Assembly: GCA_013368445.1 (NCBI GenBank)
Contig: JAACJO010000007.1
Span: 806,001 to 870,000 of the forward strand
Direction: 5' to 3'
DNA from: Leucocoprinus leucothites
Lineage: Eukaryota; Basidiomycota; Agaricomycetes; Agaricales; Agaricaceae
DNA length: 64,000 nt
Shown: positions 47,059 through 57,854 of the stretch, piece after piece
How positions within the stretch are numbered: position 1 is the stretch's first letter
Layout of the letters: every line of letters begins with the position of its first letter
Made by a program: the position numbers and the translations under genes
Notes under the pieces: generated by a model
What the model was told of the DNA's origin: nothing
The model's input: only the letters and a program-made list of their open reading frames with translations
Databases searched by the model: none

Positions 47059-47083
47059 CTATCAGTTAAGACAGACTCGACTG
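47059..47083 (-). repeat. Right terminal inverted repeat
   Basis: 25 bp, exact reverse complement of 46444-46468; followed by TA. Confidence 0.95.
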
Positions 47084-47108
47084 TAGTATACAAAAATAGG
47101 CAGTCAGA

Positions 47109-49010
47109 TCAATCGAGGCGCCTCCTTTTTCCCCGATATCCACTATTCACAGAGCGTTCTCTCGACCTTCTCTCTCCTGGGTAATGTCGGTCTCCGAACG
47201 GAGGTGATCTTGACCTGGACCGCGAGGGGCGATGGCTTCTGCGGTCTCGGTGGCCACCATACCGATCATTCGTGTACCGCCTCGAGTCTCCGTCGTCTCT
47301 CTGATCACTCCCGTAACGAATCCTGTCACCATCTCTCCGTTTATAGCCGTCGTCCCTATCCCTATGCGCATCTTTGACGTTGCGATAATCTTGGCGAGCT
47401 CTGTCTTCATGAGGACTTCGATCGTCTTTCCATGATCGTGAGCCCGCTGTAAGAAGATTCGCTCCCGTTCTTTCAGAGTTCTGTGGACAGTCTGAGGTTC
47501 ACCAGCAAATGTCAGAACAAAATAGACCGTATTACCAGTGTATCATCACAAACCTTTTTTCAAGTGAGGACCGCCACAAAGGAAGCAGCCACCAGCTTCT
47601 GTTCCAGTACCTCCCATCTTTACAGGCGCACTACCCCCAAAACCACCGTTGCCAGCAGTTGTATCCTGATCCAACAGGTGGGTATACTTTGTACGACCCC
47701 TCTTTCCAAAGTTCTTGACTTGCATAACTTTGGGTAGAAGAGACACGTCGATAGTCGACTCTGTAGCCTCCGTATAGTCGCGTCTTTTGAGAACCTCCTC
47801 GTCCTATATGAAATTCATAGTATCAAGCTCCGGCTACTCGAGTCAGAATAAGAGACAACCAACCTGATGGAAAGCACCCTTGTGCCAATATTTTTGTAGG
47901 AATTTCTGTTGTCCTTTCGGTTTCTCTGCTCTCGACTTTTCCGCCCTCTCCAGGTCCTCCTTTAGCCGCTGTTCTTCGGGCAATGCTCTCCTCCTCTCAA
48001 TCTCCTCCCGCTCTTGTTCCCTCTGTAGTTCTTCTTCCTTCTCTCTCTTAATTCGCGCAAGTTCACGTAGTCTCCAAGCTTCAAATTCACCCTCAGGATC
48101 TAGACCATCTGTATCATCGACGTCAGGAACTTCATCCTCCTTCTCTTCTGTAGTATGATGTCAATACATTTGGATTATAGATTGGTGACGGGATACGCAC
48201 TCTCAGCAAGTTCTCTCCGTATACTTTCAGCCACCATATCGTGACTTTGTTTCCGCCGTTCCTCGGCTTCCTGCTCCCTCTTACGTTGCATCTCTTCCGA
48301 GTCTTCTGCCAGAGCATCTTTCTCCGCCATAGTCGCACGAGCGCGTCTGTGAGGAAGGTCTGAGCATTAAACTGAGCCAGTAGCATGTGAATAGTGCGTA
48401 CTTGGGAACGAAGACGGGCCTGAACAAAGGCTTGGGGGCTTCTTCTTCTGACTCGCTCTCATCTTCACCAGACTAAAGACATTCATGAGTAACGCAAGGA
48501 TCGAATAGAATCGATGAGCCCACCTCTTCCTCCGATTCCTCCTCTCCAACTGTCCTTTTTTCTTCCTCCGATGATTCCTCTTCCGATGATTCTACACCCA
48601 AGATGCACGATCAGCATCGCAGCACACGAATTATATCAACCTAAACCATACACACCTTCTTCACCTTCCATTTCAGTCTTTCCACTTTCCAAACGTCCTG
48701 CAACAATAACCGTCCCCTCCTTACTAACGCTCACATCCTTCAGTGCAACACTGATGTTCTTGCCCTTGATGTCAACTCTTGTCTTGGGGATCTGCATCCC
48801 CTCTTCCTCTTCCCCACTACCACTCATCTCAATGTCAGCGACGTCTCTTATTTGAACATCACCATCTTCTTGAAACTCAAATTCCTGTGTATCCTCGTCA
48901 ATGTCCGAATCAGACTCGACTTCCGCTATGCCTTTAGGTGCTTTGCCTTTCCAGTATCGCGCAGCCGGACGTGGTAGCCTCGGCGCCTGCTTTCGTGGTA
49001 CTGTTGCCAT
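47109..49010 (-). CDS. MFAP1: Spliceosomal protein MFAP1 homologue with zinc knuckle
   Basis: A nuclear splicing factor of the tri-snRNP/B complex (Spp381-related). Seven exons (49010-48656, 48591-48524, 48472-48402, 48346-48201, 48147-47864, 47803-47554, 47491-47109) give 518 aa. Family blocks: [11 protein letters not shown], acidic Ser/Glu region, [93 protein letters not shown]. After the MFAP1 core there is a CCHC knuckle ([13 protein letters not shown]) and an Arg/Ser/Asp-rich tail with SRSRSRS, which the human protein lacks. The knuckle is completed by the last splice. Confidence 0.95.
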
Positions 49011-49339
49011 GAGATAGAGGTCCAAGAAACTAGTATGTGTAGGTAGAAAGGGCAAGTCACGAATATGATGGTGCTGGGTATGTAAACAGGGTACAACACT
49101 GGCCTCGGTCCGAAATCGTTGATCCGTTCTTTCGTTCCAGCTAGTATCACAGAGTATCGCCCAGCTCGACTGGCGACTGTGATGACACTTGTACAAGACA
49201 GCAAGTAAGCTACAAAATAAAACGCCTATAATGCACAAAAATACAAATGGAACGTATAATACACGAAAATTTGAAATCGACAAAACATCCATCCAGGAAT
49301 GATGGTTGAAGCAGGCAAAAAAAAAAAAAAAAAAAGAAC
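49011..49339. other. MFAP1 promoter and 3' UTR of BTB gene, with poly(A) tract
   Basis: 329 bp between two minus-strand genes. A run of 19 adenines lies at about 49317-49335, directly after the BTB-gene stop. No gene seen. Confidence 0.6.
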
Positions 49340-52081
49340 TCAAACAAGTCCAAGAACAACAGTGGCCCTGAAACTGACCTCCTTCCCGTGCTTAGTCCTC
49401 TTAACAGCAGGTGCGAAACTTTCCCCTTCTTCCTCGCCACCAATATCAACATATTCCTCTGACTTCAACGAACTCGATTTCCAACCCCAGCTCTGTCCAA
49501 TCGAGAATACATCAGGTGCACTCGAGAACCTCGTCTGCGACGACCCTGTGGCACTCGCACAGCTGACCCTAAAGTAGGTAGCTATCATGGCGCGAGGATC
49601 CCTATATGGTTGACTGGGAGCGCGTGTAGTAGCACTGCTGATGAAGCTACTTATGGAAGCATTGGGGGAGAGGGGGAGGGTGAACCGGGTACGTTTGGTG
49701 AGGCTGGCCGACCTATGGGCGAAAACATCGTGCTAGATGCGTGGGCTAAGGGATGGATTGAAGGCGAATAGTGTAGTGGACTGTTGGATGAGCCAGAGGA
49801 TGAGTGGGAAGAGCCACCGCGGTGATAACGGTCCCCGCTCCTCGTCAAGGCAAGCGACGTATCGTTGTGTTCGCGACCATTATCGATCGGAGAGGATGGT
49901 GGTATATATATGCTAGGCGAGGGTATAGGGTCAATACTCGACTGACGGTGAACATAGATACCCAGTTGTGTTTGACCTTGACCTTTCTTGCGAATGATCT
50001 GGATATAAACGTTGAACAAGCTTCCAGCATACCAGATGGTATTGGAATATAGCCTGTTCTTCTCCTTGAGAATGTCATAGTCCCAGAACTCGACTGAGAA
50101 GCGACAGGGAGGATATGGAGACCACCGAGCCTTTCCAGTACTATCTGAAGTGACACAACTTGACCCAGTCTGTCTCGACGCCAAGATGCCGAAGAAGGTA
50201 GACTCTGACGTTGAGAGAGGTGAGACTTGAGCATTGCTTTGCTTGTGTACTGTTCGCCCATTTGATGAATGAGAGGCGGCGACGGACGGATTGTCAGTAA
50301 ACTTGAAGAGCTCATCCATTGACATAGGGGGACCATCCACTGTTCCGTTGAATGCTGTCCCGTTGTCACCTATCCGCAAGGACGAATCACTTGGGACCGG
50401 GAAATATGCCTTCTGAGCTTCCAGATTCAGGGTGTCGGGAAGACTGAGCCCAAAAAGTTGGGCTTGGATTTCCGCAGTAGTAAGGGTGATGCCTAGTTCC
50501 TTTTCTCTGGGGGAGGCGGAAGGTAATGGAGAACAAATGGACGGAGGAAGGGAGGTTATTTTATGGCGGAAGACTGATTGGCTCCAATGCGCGGCTTGGA
50601 GGGTGTGGAGCGGTACGAAGGGTTGATTGGTTGCAGGGCATATGTCGTTTGAAATGGTAATGATATCCTCCATTGACTAGAATCAGGATCGATGGGATGA
50701 GTCGCAGCCTTAACAAGGCGTGCCGCAATTGACTCACCATATTGCTGTAGTAAATACCTGTCTCGAACATCTTTGTCCACTCAACCTCTTCTGCAGGCAA
50801 GACCCCTTCAGCCCGCCGTAGTTCAACGACACTGCGAGCGAAGTCGTAACGATGACGCTCGTTCTTTACAAAAAGTGTATCAGAGGAGACAAGCGCGGCT
50901 ATCCATTTCGCGCTTAACCCTCCACGGCCCCAAATCGTAACGTGACACCGGCTAGAAGCTTTGACGCTACTCGATAGCTCTGTCGGCAGAGATATTTTTC
51001 TGGATAGCACAGGAATTGGTTGTCGCCGATTTGCCTCATGAGTCAGTATGTCTACAGCCCATCTTGCTAGCCAACAAGCACAAGCTTCGCCTATCTTGTT
51101 TGACACAGCACCATAGTGGCAGAAGATATCGTCATCCTGACTATCCTCGTGAACAGAAACACCTTCTTCGGAAGAGGTATCTTCTCTAACAGCAAGGTGA
51201 GAGAAAATATCGGAAACCCCCTCTGCTTCGCTTGGTTTGTCTAGGTGCACATGGGCAGTCACTTCATCTTCCTCATCTTCAAGTGGAAGAGCAACATTCT
51301 CGAGACCTGAAGCAGCTTCCGGTCCATCACCTAAGGGGTCGCGCGGACCCAATGGTTTTCCGAGGGCAAAATTGAGGTATGGGAGTACTGTCGTTGGGCC
51401 AACTGTACTGAGGATAAGAGAGAGAGCTTGAGTTGCTACGGATGGTATTGAAAGGTATATTGAGGTTGCAAGCAGGGAGAGTAGAAACCGCGGCGTGGCT
51501 GGGTGATAATTGGGTGGAGTGGGTTCGACCTCTTGAAGTATCGGGAACGAGGGCGTGAGAGGTTCAGCAGCGGTAGGTATTAGGGATGAGTGGACGTGCA
51601 GAGGTGGACCGCCACCATAGAGGCGTGCGATACAGACCCTAGGGCCAAAAAAATAAGCCGATAGTCAAAAATACTCCAACATACCAGACAACTTACTCAA
51701 ATGCTGCGTGAGTAATTCACGATCAGCGCCGCAAGACGCATAAATGGAAATGATGTGCTCACCAGCTCGAGTGATGTTTCGGTCGGGAAAGACGATATCA
51801 ACGACGTCACACCCATACTTTAAATTTCGTCCTCTCAGCGAAGACTCCAAAAATCCAGAGGTGAAGAGAGACTGAAAAAAGCCCTGGGGGCAGTTAGAAC
51901 AAGCGACCGACGTGGTGAACGGTCAGGCACTTACAGATTGGATAAGGATTATGCGGTGGAGTTTGTAGACGGCACTCCAAGTGCCTCTGACACGTAGGGC
52001 GACGTCGGGGGTGTTGCCTTGAAGCAGAGAAGTGTATATATGAGACTGAATGTCTGCGGGAGATGGAATATAGTTGTTCAT
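49340..52081 (-). CDS. BTB/POZ germ-cell-less-like protein, apparent frameshift
   Basis: Exons 52081-51935, 51883-51763, 51703-51697 (7 nt), 51638-50738 and 50676 onward. The N-terminal half is BTB-like (HIYTSLLQGNTPDVALRV, YKLHRIILIQSGFFQSLF, ITRAAFEVCIARLYGGGPPLHV), with acidic and Ser/Pro linkers, then FSVEFWDYDILKEKNRLYS and VYIQIIRKKGQGQ. The frame then stops at TAA 49651-49653 (733 aa), yet the next 105 codons in another frame, ending at 49340, encode an apparently conserved C-terminal block (YRDPR, SCASATGSSQTRFSSAPDVFS, WGWKSSS, SFRATVVLGL). A one-base difference in the C/G-run region 49654-49690 would join them. Cellular role unknown; BTB proteins often serve cullin-3 ligases. Confidence 0.75.
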
Positions 52082-52183
52082 GCGAGGGAGTTGGCAGAGG
52101 CCAAGAGGTGGGAGGTGTGCATTTGGCCTGGCAATTAAGTTGCCGTTCAAATCTGTTCCTGTCCATCAGGCCCCCTGACACTC
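52082..52183. promoter_or_regulatory. Very short divergent promoter, BTB gene and TRS31
   Basis: Only 102 bp separate the two opposite start codons, so both promoters and 5' UTRs must overlap or lie partly inside coding sequence. Confidence 0.5.
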
Positions 52184-53079
52184 ATGGCCTACTCACAACC
52201 ACATCCTCGTCTCTCAGTCCTCTCAAACTCGTCTCAGTCCTCTGTCGACCAATTCTCCCCTACCTCTTCCTCAGCACGCTATTCTCTCCCCTCTGCACCC
52301 TCTATACATACGACCATTGGTAGCGCCAAGCCTACCCAAGGTCCCAGGCCCAATATCTATGACAGGAACCTCAACAAGACGCGAATAGCAGAGGTCTCCG
52401 CATCATCCTTCACTTTTCTCTTCTCCGAGATCGTACAATATACGCATAAACGTGTCAGCGGTATCAATGATTTAGAACGGAGGTAAATTCTTTCACTCCA
52501 CCGCTTCGGTATCCACTCATCTCAAACCCAGGCTCAATACGCTAGGATATCGCATTGGCACTCGTGTCCTTGAACTCATGGTCTGGCGTGCAGAGTCTTC
52601 ATCTAAGGCACCAAAACGCGAAATCAGACTTGTACCTGCCTTGATGGTTATACACACCCAAGTCTGGAAGGCAGTATATGGCAAACCTGCCGATGCAATC
52701 GAGAAGAGCGTGGAGAACGCCGACGAGTGTATGTCATCCGTAACTGCGCGTCATCTCGGCTATTTCATCCCACACTGATGTCCGCGTTCTAGATATGATC
52801 ATTGACAATGACCCACCGATTGAAAGGAATATTTCTGTTCCCCGTGACTTGGGTGGCCTGAGCTGTTCATCTTTTACAGCTGGAATTGTCGAAGCAGTTC
52901 TTGATGGGTTCGGATTTGTGCGTCCTTCCCCTCCGTCCAATCACTAACATTAACACCTCTCACAGCCTGCACGGGTAACAGCACATGGAACGCCCACAGC
53001 TCAACATCCTTCTAGAACAACTATCTTGATTAAATTAGAGAAGTCTGTACTTGAGCGAGAAGAACTCCTTAAGCAATAA
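52184..53079 (+). CDS. TRS31: TRAPP complex subunit Trs31 (TRAPPC5)
   Basis: A Bet3-family core subunit of the TRAPP tethering and Rab-GEF complexes on ER-Golgi vesicles. Four exons (52184-52482, 52532-52728, 52793-52917, 52966-53079) give 244 aa. After a Ser/Pro N-terminal extension of about 55 residues come IYDRNLNKTRIAEVSASSFTFLFSEIVQY, LNTLGYRIGTRVLELM, VWKAVYGKPADAIEKSVE, DNDPPIERNISVPRDLGGLSCSSFTAGIVEAVLDG and ILIKLEKSVLERE. The fold order and conserved IYD start of the core match family members. Confidence 0.95.
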
Positions 53080-53294
53080 GCCAGTATTCTCATTGCTCGC
53101 TTGTCATACCGGCCCGGGTGGTGCCCGGGGTCCATTCACTTCCCCGCTCATCCCGTTCCGTTATCAAAGTCGGGCACAATCTGCATATGGTTCTGTAATC
53201 AGCAAGCAGCGCAACACGCAAACTTCCAAGTTTATCCGCCGCCACAGAAAGTGAATAAGAATAAGACACGCTTGGCCGCTCGTGATCCTCTGCG

Positions 53295-54419
53295 ATGGTT
53301 CAGATCAATTCTATCAACATAACACCCCCCGTACTTAACTCGTCCTGCGCGTGGTCCTCGGATCTCGCTCAGCTCAAAGCACTGTATGAGTCACCTTTTA
53401 CTGGTGCCGTCACTACACGCACCGCTACCTTGAAAGGATATAAGGAAAATGAATCCCATACTGTCAGTTATGCCGATCGCGATTAAATATCCAGCGCCTC
53501 GAAACACTAACGACATTCATAGTTCGCTTTCGCCAATGCTACCGTCTCTTCGATCAATTCTTATGGCTACTCCCCGCATCCCCTTACGACATACCTAGGT
53601 TGGATCGAAGATATCCTGTCAAGCACGACGAACCCAAAGCCCATTATTGTTAGTATCACAAGTGACGTCGACGACCCCGGGTCCCTCGCTTCCATGGTCT
53701 CTCAGCTTCAAGAGCTCCGGAGAAAAATCGGAGACCAAGCAAGCAACGGAAATGCTCGGATTGCGATTGAACTCAATACCTCTTGTCCAAACATCAAAAA
53801 CGCATCCCCTCCTGGGTACAACTTCGGGACCCTTCGTCCGCTTCTGCAAGTCCTGTCAGAAGCATACGCCTCAGACCCTACTCTTACTATCGGATTAAAA
53901 CTCCCTCCTTTCGTCCATGGGCAGCAATTCCAGTCCGTTCTTGATGAAATTACGTCTCTAAACTCGGACACCACACTTCACATTCACAATAAGGTCGCTT
54001 CCATTGTGAATAACCCTGACCCTGTTGGTGGCACTAGCTCCGTCGTATCTTTCCTGACTTGTACAAACACATTGGGAAACTCCCTTCTCTTCGCCGATCA
54101 AATCCTATCAGCAACATCGCCATCGCCGCCTCCCTCATCTACCGAACAGTCAAATTCGAACTTCGCATTGCCTACCGTATTGGGTGGCCTCGCGGGAGAG
54201 GCGTTGCACCCCTTAGCATTGGGAAACGTCTATCGGTTTTCGCAGAACCTGAAAGGCCGGAAAAATTCTGCCTCGAGGATCAAGATAATAGGTGTAGGGG
54301 GTGTCACGTCATTAGAGGCAAGGGAGAGAATGATCAGGGCTGGTGCGGACGTAGTCGCTTGTGCCACCTTTTTCGGAAAAGAAGGCGTAAAGGCATTCGA
54401 AATCCTGACCCATCCTTAG
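53295..54419 (+). CDS. Class 1 dihydroorotate dehydrogenase-like enzyme
   Basis: Two exons (53295-53462, 53523-54419) give 354 aa. Fits the class 1A FMN barrel: ITPPVLNSSCAWSSD, SPFTGAVTTRTATL, IELNTSCPNIK with the catalytic-base Cys144, GLKLPPF, FLTCTNTLGNSL, GGLAGEALHPLALGNV and the phosphate site GVGGVTSLEARERMIRAGAD. Class 1A enzymes oxidise dihydroorotate with fumarate and are soluble; here no targeting peptide or membrane helix is seen. The normal fungal enzyme is the mitochondrial class 2 type, so this may be an additional or URA1-like enzyme. Confidence 0.88.
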
Positions 54420-54692
54420 AATGCATTCATAACCAAATTACGACTCCACCCCATCCACCTATATACAAATATATGAAGAGTACTAGGAAAACAAACAGGT
54501 TAAACTGGAACATAAAGGATTTTGCGAGTAAGAGACAATGTAGATAATGTAGTATATACATGTATGAATGAAGATGCGCGGCGTTGGTCCCTTTCCGATG
54601 GAGTGATGGTAAAAACGAGGTATAGATGAAATCCAAAAACTAATGCTACAGTGATTAACGTGAAACAGAATGTATTATTGACGATTTTTATT

Positions 54693-56282
54693 TCATAACG
54701 CCTTGATCGGCGAATCCGATTGAACCGGTGAAGCGGAGACATTGGAATTAGAATTAGACCACGTCTCATAGACGCCAAGTGCTGACATTGAGTGTTCCGT
54801 AAGGGTTCGAGCTGCGCCCTCGCGGTAGTACGCGCCCTCCTGGTCATTCATGCTCGGCAGGAATTGTCCATCAGACGTGTAGGCAACATGGGCTGTACCT
54901 CTCGCTTCGACGAGAGTATATTGAGGATAATGGGAAGTTACCGGCAGCTCGTGCTTGAGAACAGCCTGATAGAAAGGCTGCGCTGTTGCCGTGGTTTTTG
55001 CGGACCATTCAAATGTCGGCTGTTGCCCGCCCTGCGAACGCTGACTGAGCTTCGAGTCTGGGTCAAATTCATGGGGGATGTATTCTTGATGTTCATAGGA
55101 CTGCGCGAAGTATAAGTTGTGGTCTGTTGTCATTGCATTACTGGTGCAAGTCGCGGGCTGTAATAGTAGTGTACTGGGTGGTTCCAAAGATGCGGCCTGA
55201 GAATAAACGCGCAATTAGCTACAGTCCTCAGTTGAAAGAAACTTGCACTCGCCGAATAAGGGCGCTTTGACGAGGCCTGAGGGAAATCGGAGGGAGGTAA
55301 AAGGGGACTCCGGAACGGCGGGTGGCCATCGTTAGTATAATGATACGCAAACGAGAGCTCCGATGTTAATTGCGGTAACTGTGGACGTTCGTGTAGTATG
55401 GGCGGATGAAAGTGATCCGGTGCCCGGTGCTTTCTAAACTTTCTCTCTTCACGTTCACTCGTTATGGTGTTTTCCTCCGGCGGCCTCGTAGACGGCTGGC
55501 TATCTTCCATGTGCCTCACAGCATGAGTCAGTTCCTCCCCTGACTTGCCGTCCTGGAGAAGCCTTGCAATTTTGTGGCACCGTTCAATTTCTTTGAGACT
55601 ATTGCGTTTAACGTTCCGTTTGAGTGGCGGTTTTGATCGAGGGGTCGGTTTGAATCGATATTCCGGGTAAGCGAGTGCGTGCTGTTGTTTTTCGAGCTCG
55701 GCCTTTTGTCGCCACACATCCTTTTCGGCCTCAGGCAGCTCAGCCCAACAAAGGCCGATAATACGACTAATGTGCCTGTGATCTTTTTCAATTGTTTTGG
55801 CCAAACGCTTTTCTCGGTGAAAGGCAGAACGAAAGAGCATAAACGCATTTCGGGGCCGAGGAATCCGTCCCTGGGCGAGAGCACGGGAAGAGGTCGGGCG
55901 GGGAGGTAGCGCTCCCAAAGAGATATCAACGGGGGTATCAAAGATAGTGTAGTCTATAAGCGGGGTAGAAGAGAAGCTATGCGGCGCCAGGTGATGTGGG
56001 TCGAAAGAAAAATGGGGAGAATCTGAACCGCTCGGCAAATCTGATGTCTGCATTGACGTAGAAGGCACTGTTGGATCCACGAAAAAAGACGGGTAGTTGA
56101 TAGGACCGTCCGCATAACTGCTTTCTGTCAAGGAGGTCAATCGTCAGAATACTCGAAAAAGCACCGGACAGCTCTCCATGCCTTGTGAAAGGTTGTAAGT
56201 GGACTGGTAGCCTGCATCCATGAAGTGGGAAAATTAGAAGGCGGAAAAAAGGCTGATGAGGCGCATAAACCCGCGCTTGCAT
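54693..56282 (-). CDS. HMG-box (MATA-type) transcription factor
   Basis: Exons 56282-56165, 56124-55247 and 55196-54693 would give 499 aa. The HMG box spans residues about 125-195: IPRPRNAFMLFRSAFHREKR, HRHISRIIGLCWAELPEAEKDVWRQKAELEK, followed by YPEYRFKPTPRSK. This is the MATA_HMG/Ste11-like type used in sexual development and pheromone response in basidiomycetes. The rest is Ser/Pro/His-rich. The second intron needs a GC donor (AGT/GCAAGT) to keep frame. The start is not firm: the main ORF has no suitable ATG, and 56282 is the first ATG that splices in frame. Confidence 0.85.
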
Positions 56283-56802
56283 TGTTGGACTAAATTATAT
56301 ACTTTTTCAAAGTATGTTACCTGGTGTGTGTAAAGATGGGAATGGTGACGGCCCTCACTCTTCACACTATCACGGATATGTGCTTGAAATAGAAATGCAG
56401 CATGGATCGGCGATACGCCTGAGCAACGTACCTGCCTTATAAGGTATGGATTACTTTTATTTGTTGTTAATTGGTTTGATGCTCCCTTGATAACGTCACA
56501 CAGGTGCCCGCTTATCACATCCTGACGCTCATCGCGGAAATTGCCTGGTTCAGTTCCTGATGATATTTACCAAAATCATCACCAAAAAATGGAACAATAG
56601 GCAGAAAAGGCCTGATATTGATTATGTCTCGTTCCATGTTAACATTATCTCCATATCTTCGCGTGACTGCCCTTTTCCAGACTCATCTGCCTCAAATCTT
56701 GAGGATTATGTAATTAAGATCATTTGATCTGTTGCTGATTTTGGGTGGTGGTAGATCCACTGTCCCGCCCTGCCTACACCGAGGTAAATATAGTGCATAA
56801 AC
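56283..56802. promoter_or_regulatory. Divergent promoter region, HMG-box and cullin-like genes
   Basis: 520 bp between opposite starts. A/T-rich, no specific site identified; further 5' exons of the HMG gene could lie here. Confidence 0.4.
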
Positions 56803-57801
56803 ATGAGTCTTGCCACTGCGTCGAGCAGTGCAAATCCTGCATCATCATTTTCTGCTCTGTGGGCGCATCTACAGCCTGCTATAGATTATGTCATGACGTC
56901 CACCTCCGAAGATGAAGAACCTCCCAAAGTTGACTACACTCTGTATGCAAATATCCACTCTTCTCTCTATAATTAGTAAGTCATTTTAACATCTCCATTT
57001 GCGCGTGCTGATGCCTTCAGCTTCGCAAAATGCTGCAACGAGGTTGGCTTTGCAGCACCAGACGGCAGTCTACCGGGACACGAAGTCTATGACAAGTTGG
57101 ATGAGTATTTTCAAAACACGTGCAAAGAGATTTTACTCGAGGGTCCCGGAGATGGACCTGAACTTGTCGCCTACGTCGTGTCTGCCTTTCAACGATATAA
57201 CAAGCGTGCATCCGCTGTTGAAAGGCTTACAAGCTATATTAACCGACACTACGTCAGGCGGGCCCTTGACGAGGAGAAAGGCTGGATAAACCTCAGTGAT
57301 GCGTTGGAAATTGCCCGTCAAAACCGCACAAGCCCGGACTCGACAAGTGGATCAGACCAGCGAACAATAGCTCAGATTAAATTTGATTCCAAGATCTCGG
57401 AACTCAAGAAGTGGGGGTACAAGGAAGGAGAGTTAAAAGAGAGTGCGCCAGCTGCGGAAGCTCGCGCCGAAGCCGCCAGTTCTTTGGATCGCATTGTTCC
57501 TGTTTTATCCCTCGCCCGCCGTCGCTTCAGGATAGAGGTCCTGGAGCCTCTCCTAGTATACCCCAAATATAACAACAAGGCGCGACTCAAGAACAGAGTG
57601 AAGCCTCCGACCGGCCCTCCTCCCTACCGCTCCAAAGGACGCCTAGCACGCGGGGTCCAGAACTACCATGACTCATATCCAATTTCTGATTCGCGTCAAG
57701 TTCTTTCCATGCTTGACCTTACTTTGTCTACAACCGGCATCCGGCCGGAAACGCACCTTCGAAAGCGGCTGCACCATTTACTCACTGCACCAGAGAAGTA
57801 A
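56803..57801 (+). CDS. Truncated cullin-like protein
   Basis: Two exons (56803-56975, 57021-57801) give 317 aa. The first 170 residues resemble the cullin N-terminal repeat of Cul1/Cdc53, the part that binds adaptors: ALWAHLQPAIDYVM, YTLYANIHSSLYNYFAKC, GHEVYDKLDEYFQNTCKEIL, LVAYVVSAFQRYNKRASAVERLTSYINRHYV. A true cullin has about 750 residues with a Rbx-binding and neddylated C-terminus, absent here. Residues 170-317 are basic and unlike cullins (LEPLLVYPKYNNKARLKNRV, PPTGPPPYRSKGR). Both frames are intact, so it looks like a real gene rather than a pseudogene. Its stop is 53 bp from that of the PNGase gene. Confidence 0.7.
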
Positions 57802-57854
57802 CCCACGTTGTGTATAATCCGGCGTATTGTTTAACTTTTCTCCAAATCCGCAAT

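Larger units (their letters stand above)
46444..47083. mobile_element. Non-autonomous Tc1/mariner-like TIR element (MITE)
   Basis: A 640-bp unit bounded by perfect 25-bp terminal inverted repeats that begin CAGTCGAGTCTG and is flanked on both sides by TA (46442-46443 and 47084-47085), the target duplication of Tc1/mariner insertions. Sub-terminal CTATCAGTT motifs recur inside both ends (46489, 46973, 46980 and in the right repeat). The interior has no transposase; the best ORF is 75 codons and shows no DDE/D motif. Perfect end repeats suggest a recent insertion. The right end lies 25 bp beyond the MFAP1 stop codon, so it sits in or next to that gene's 3' UTR. Confidence 0.85.

Noticed and set aside
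49210..49452. Minus-strand ORF with a run of Phe
   Set aside because: The Phe run is the reverse of the 19-nt adenine tract; not a protein feature.
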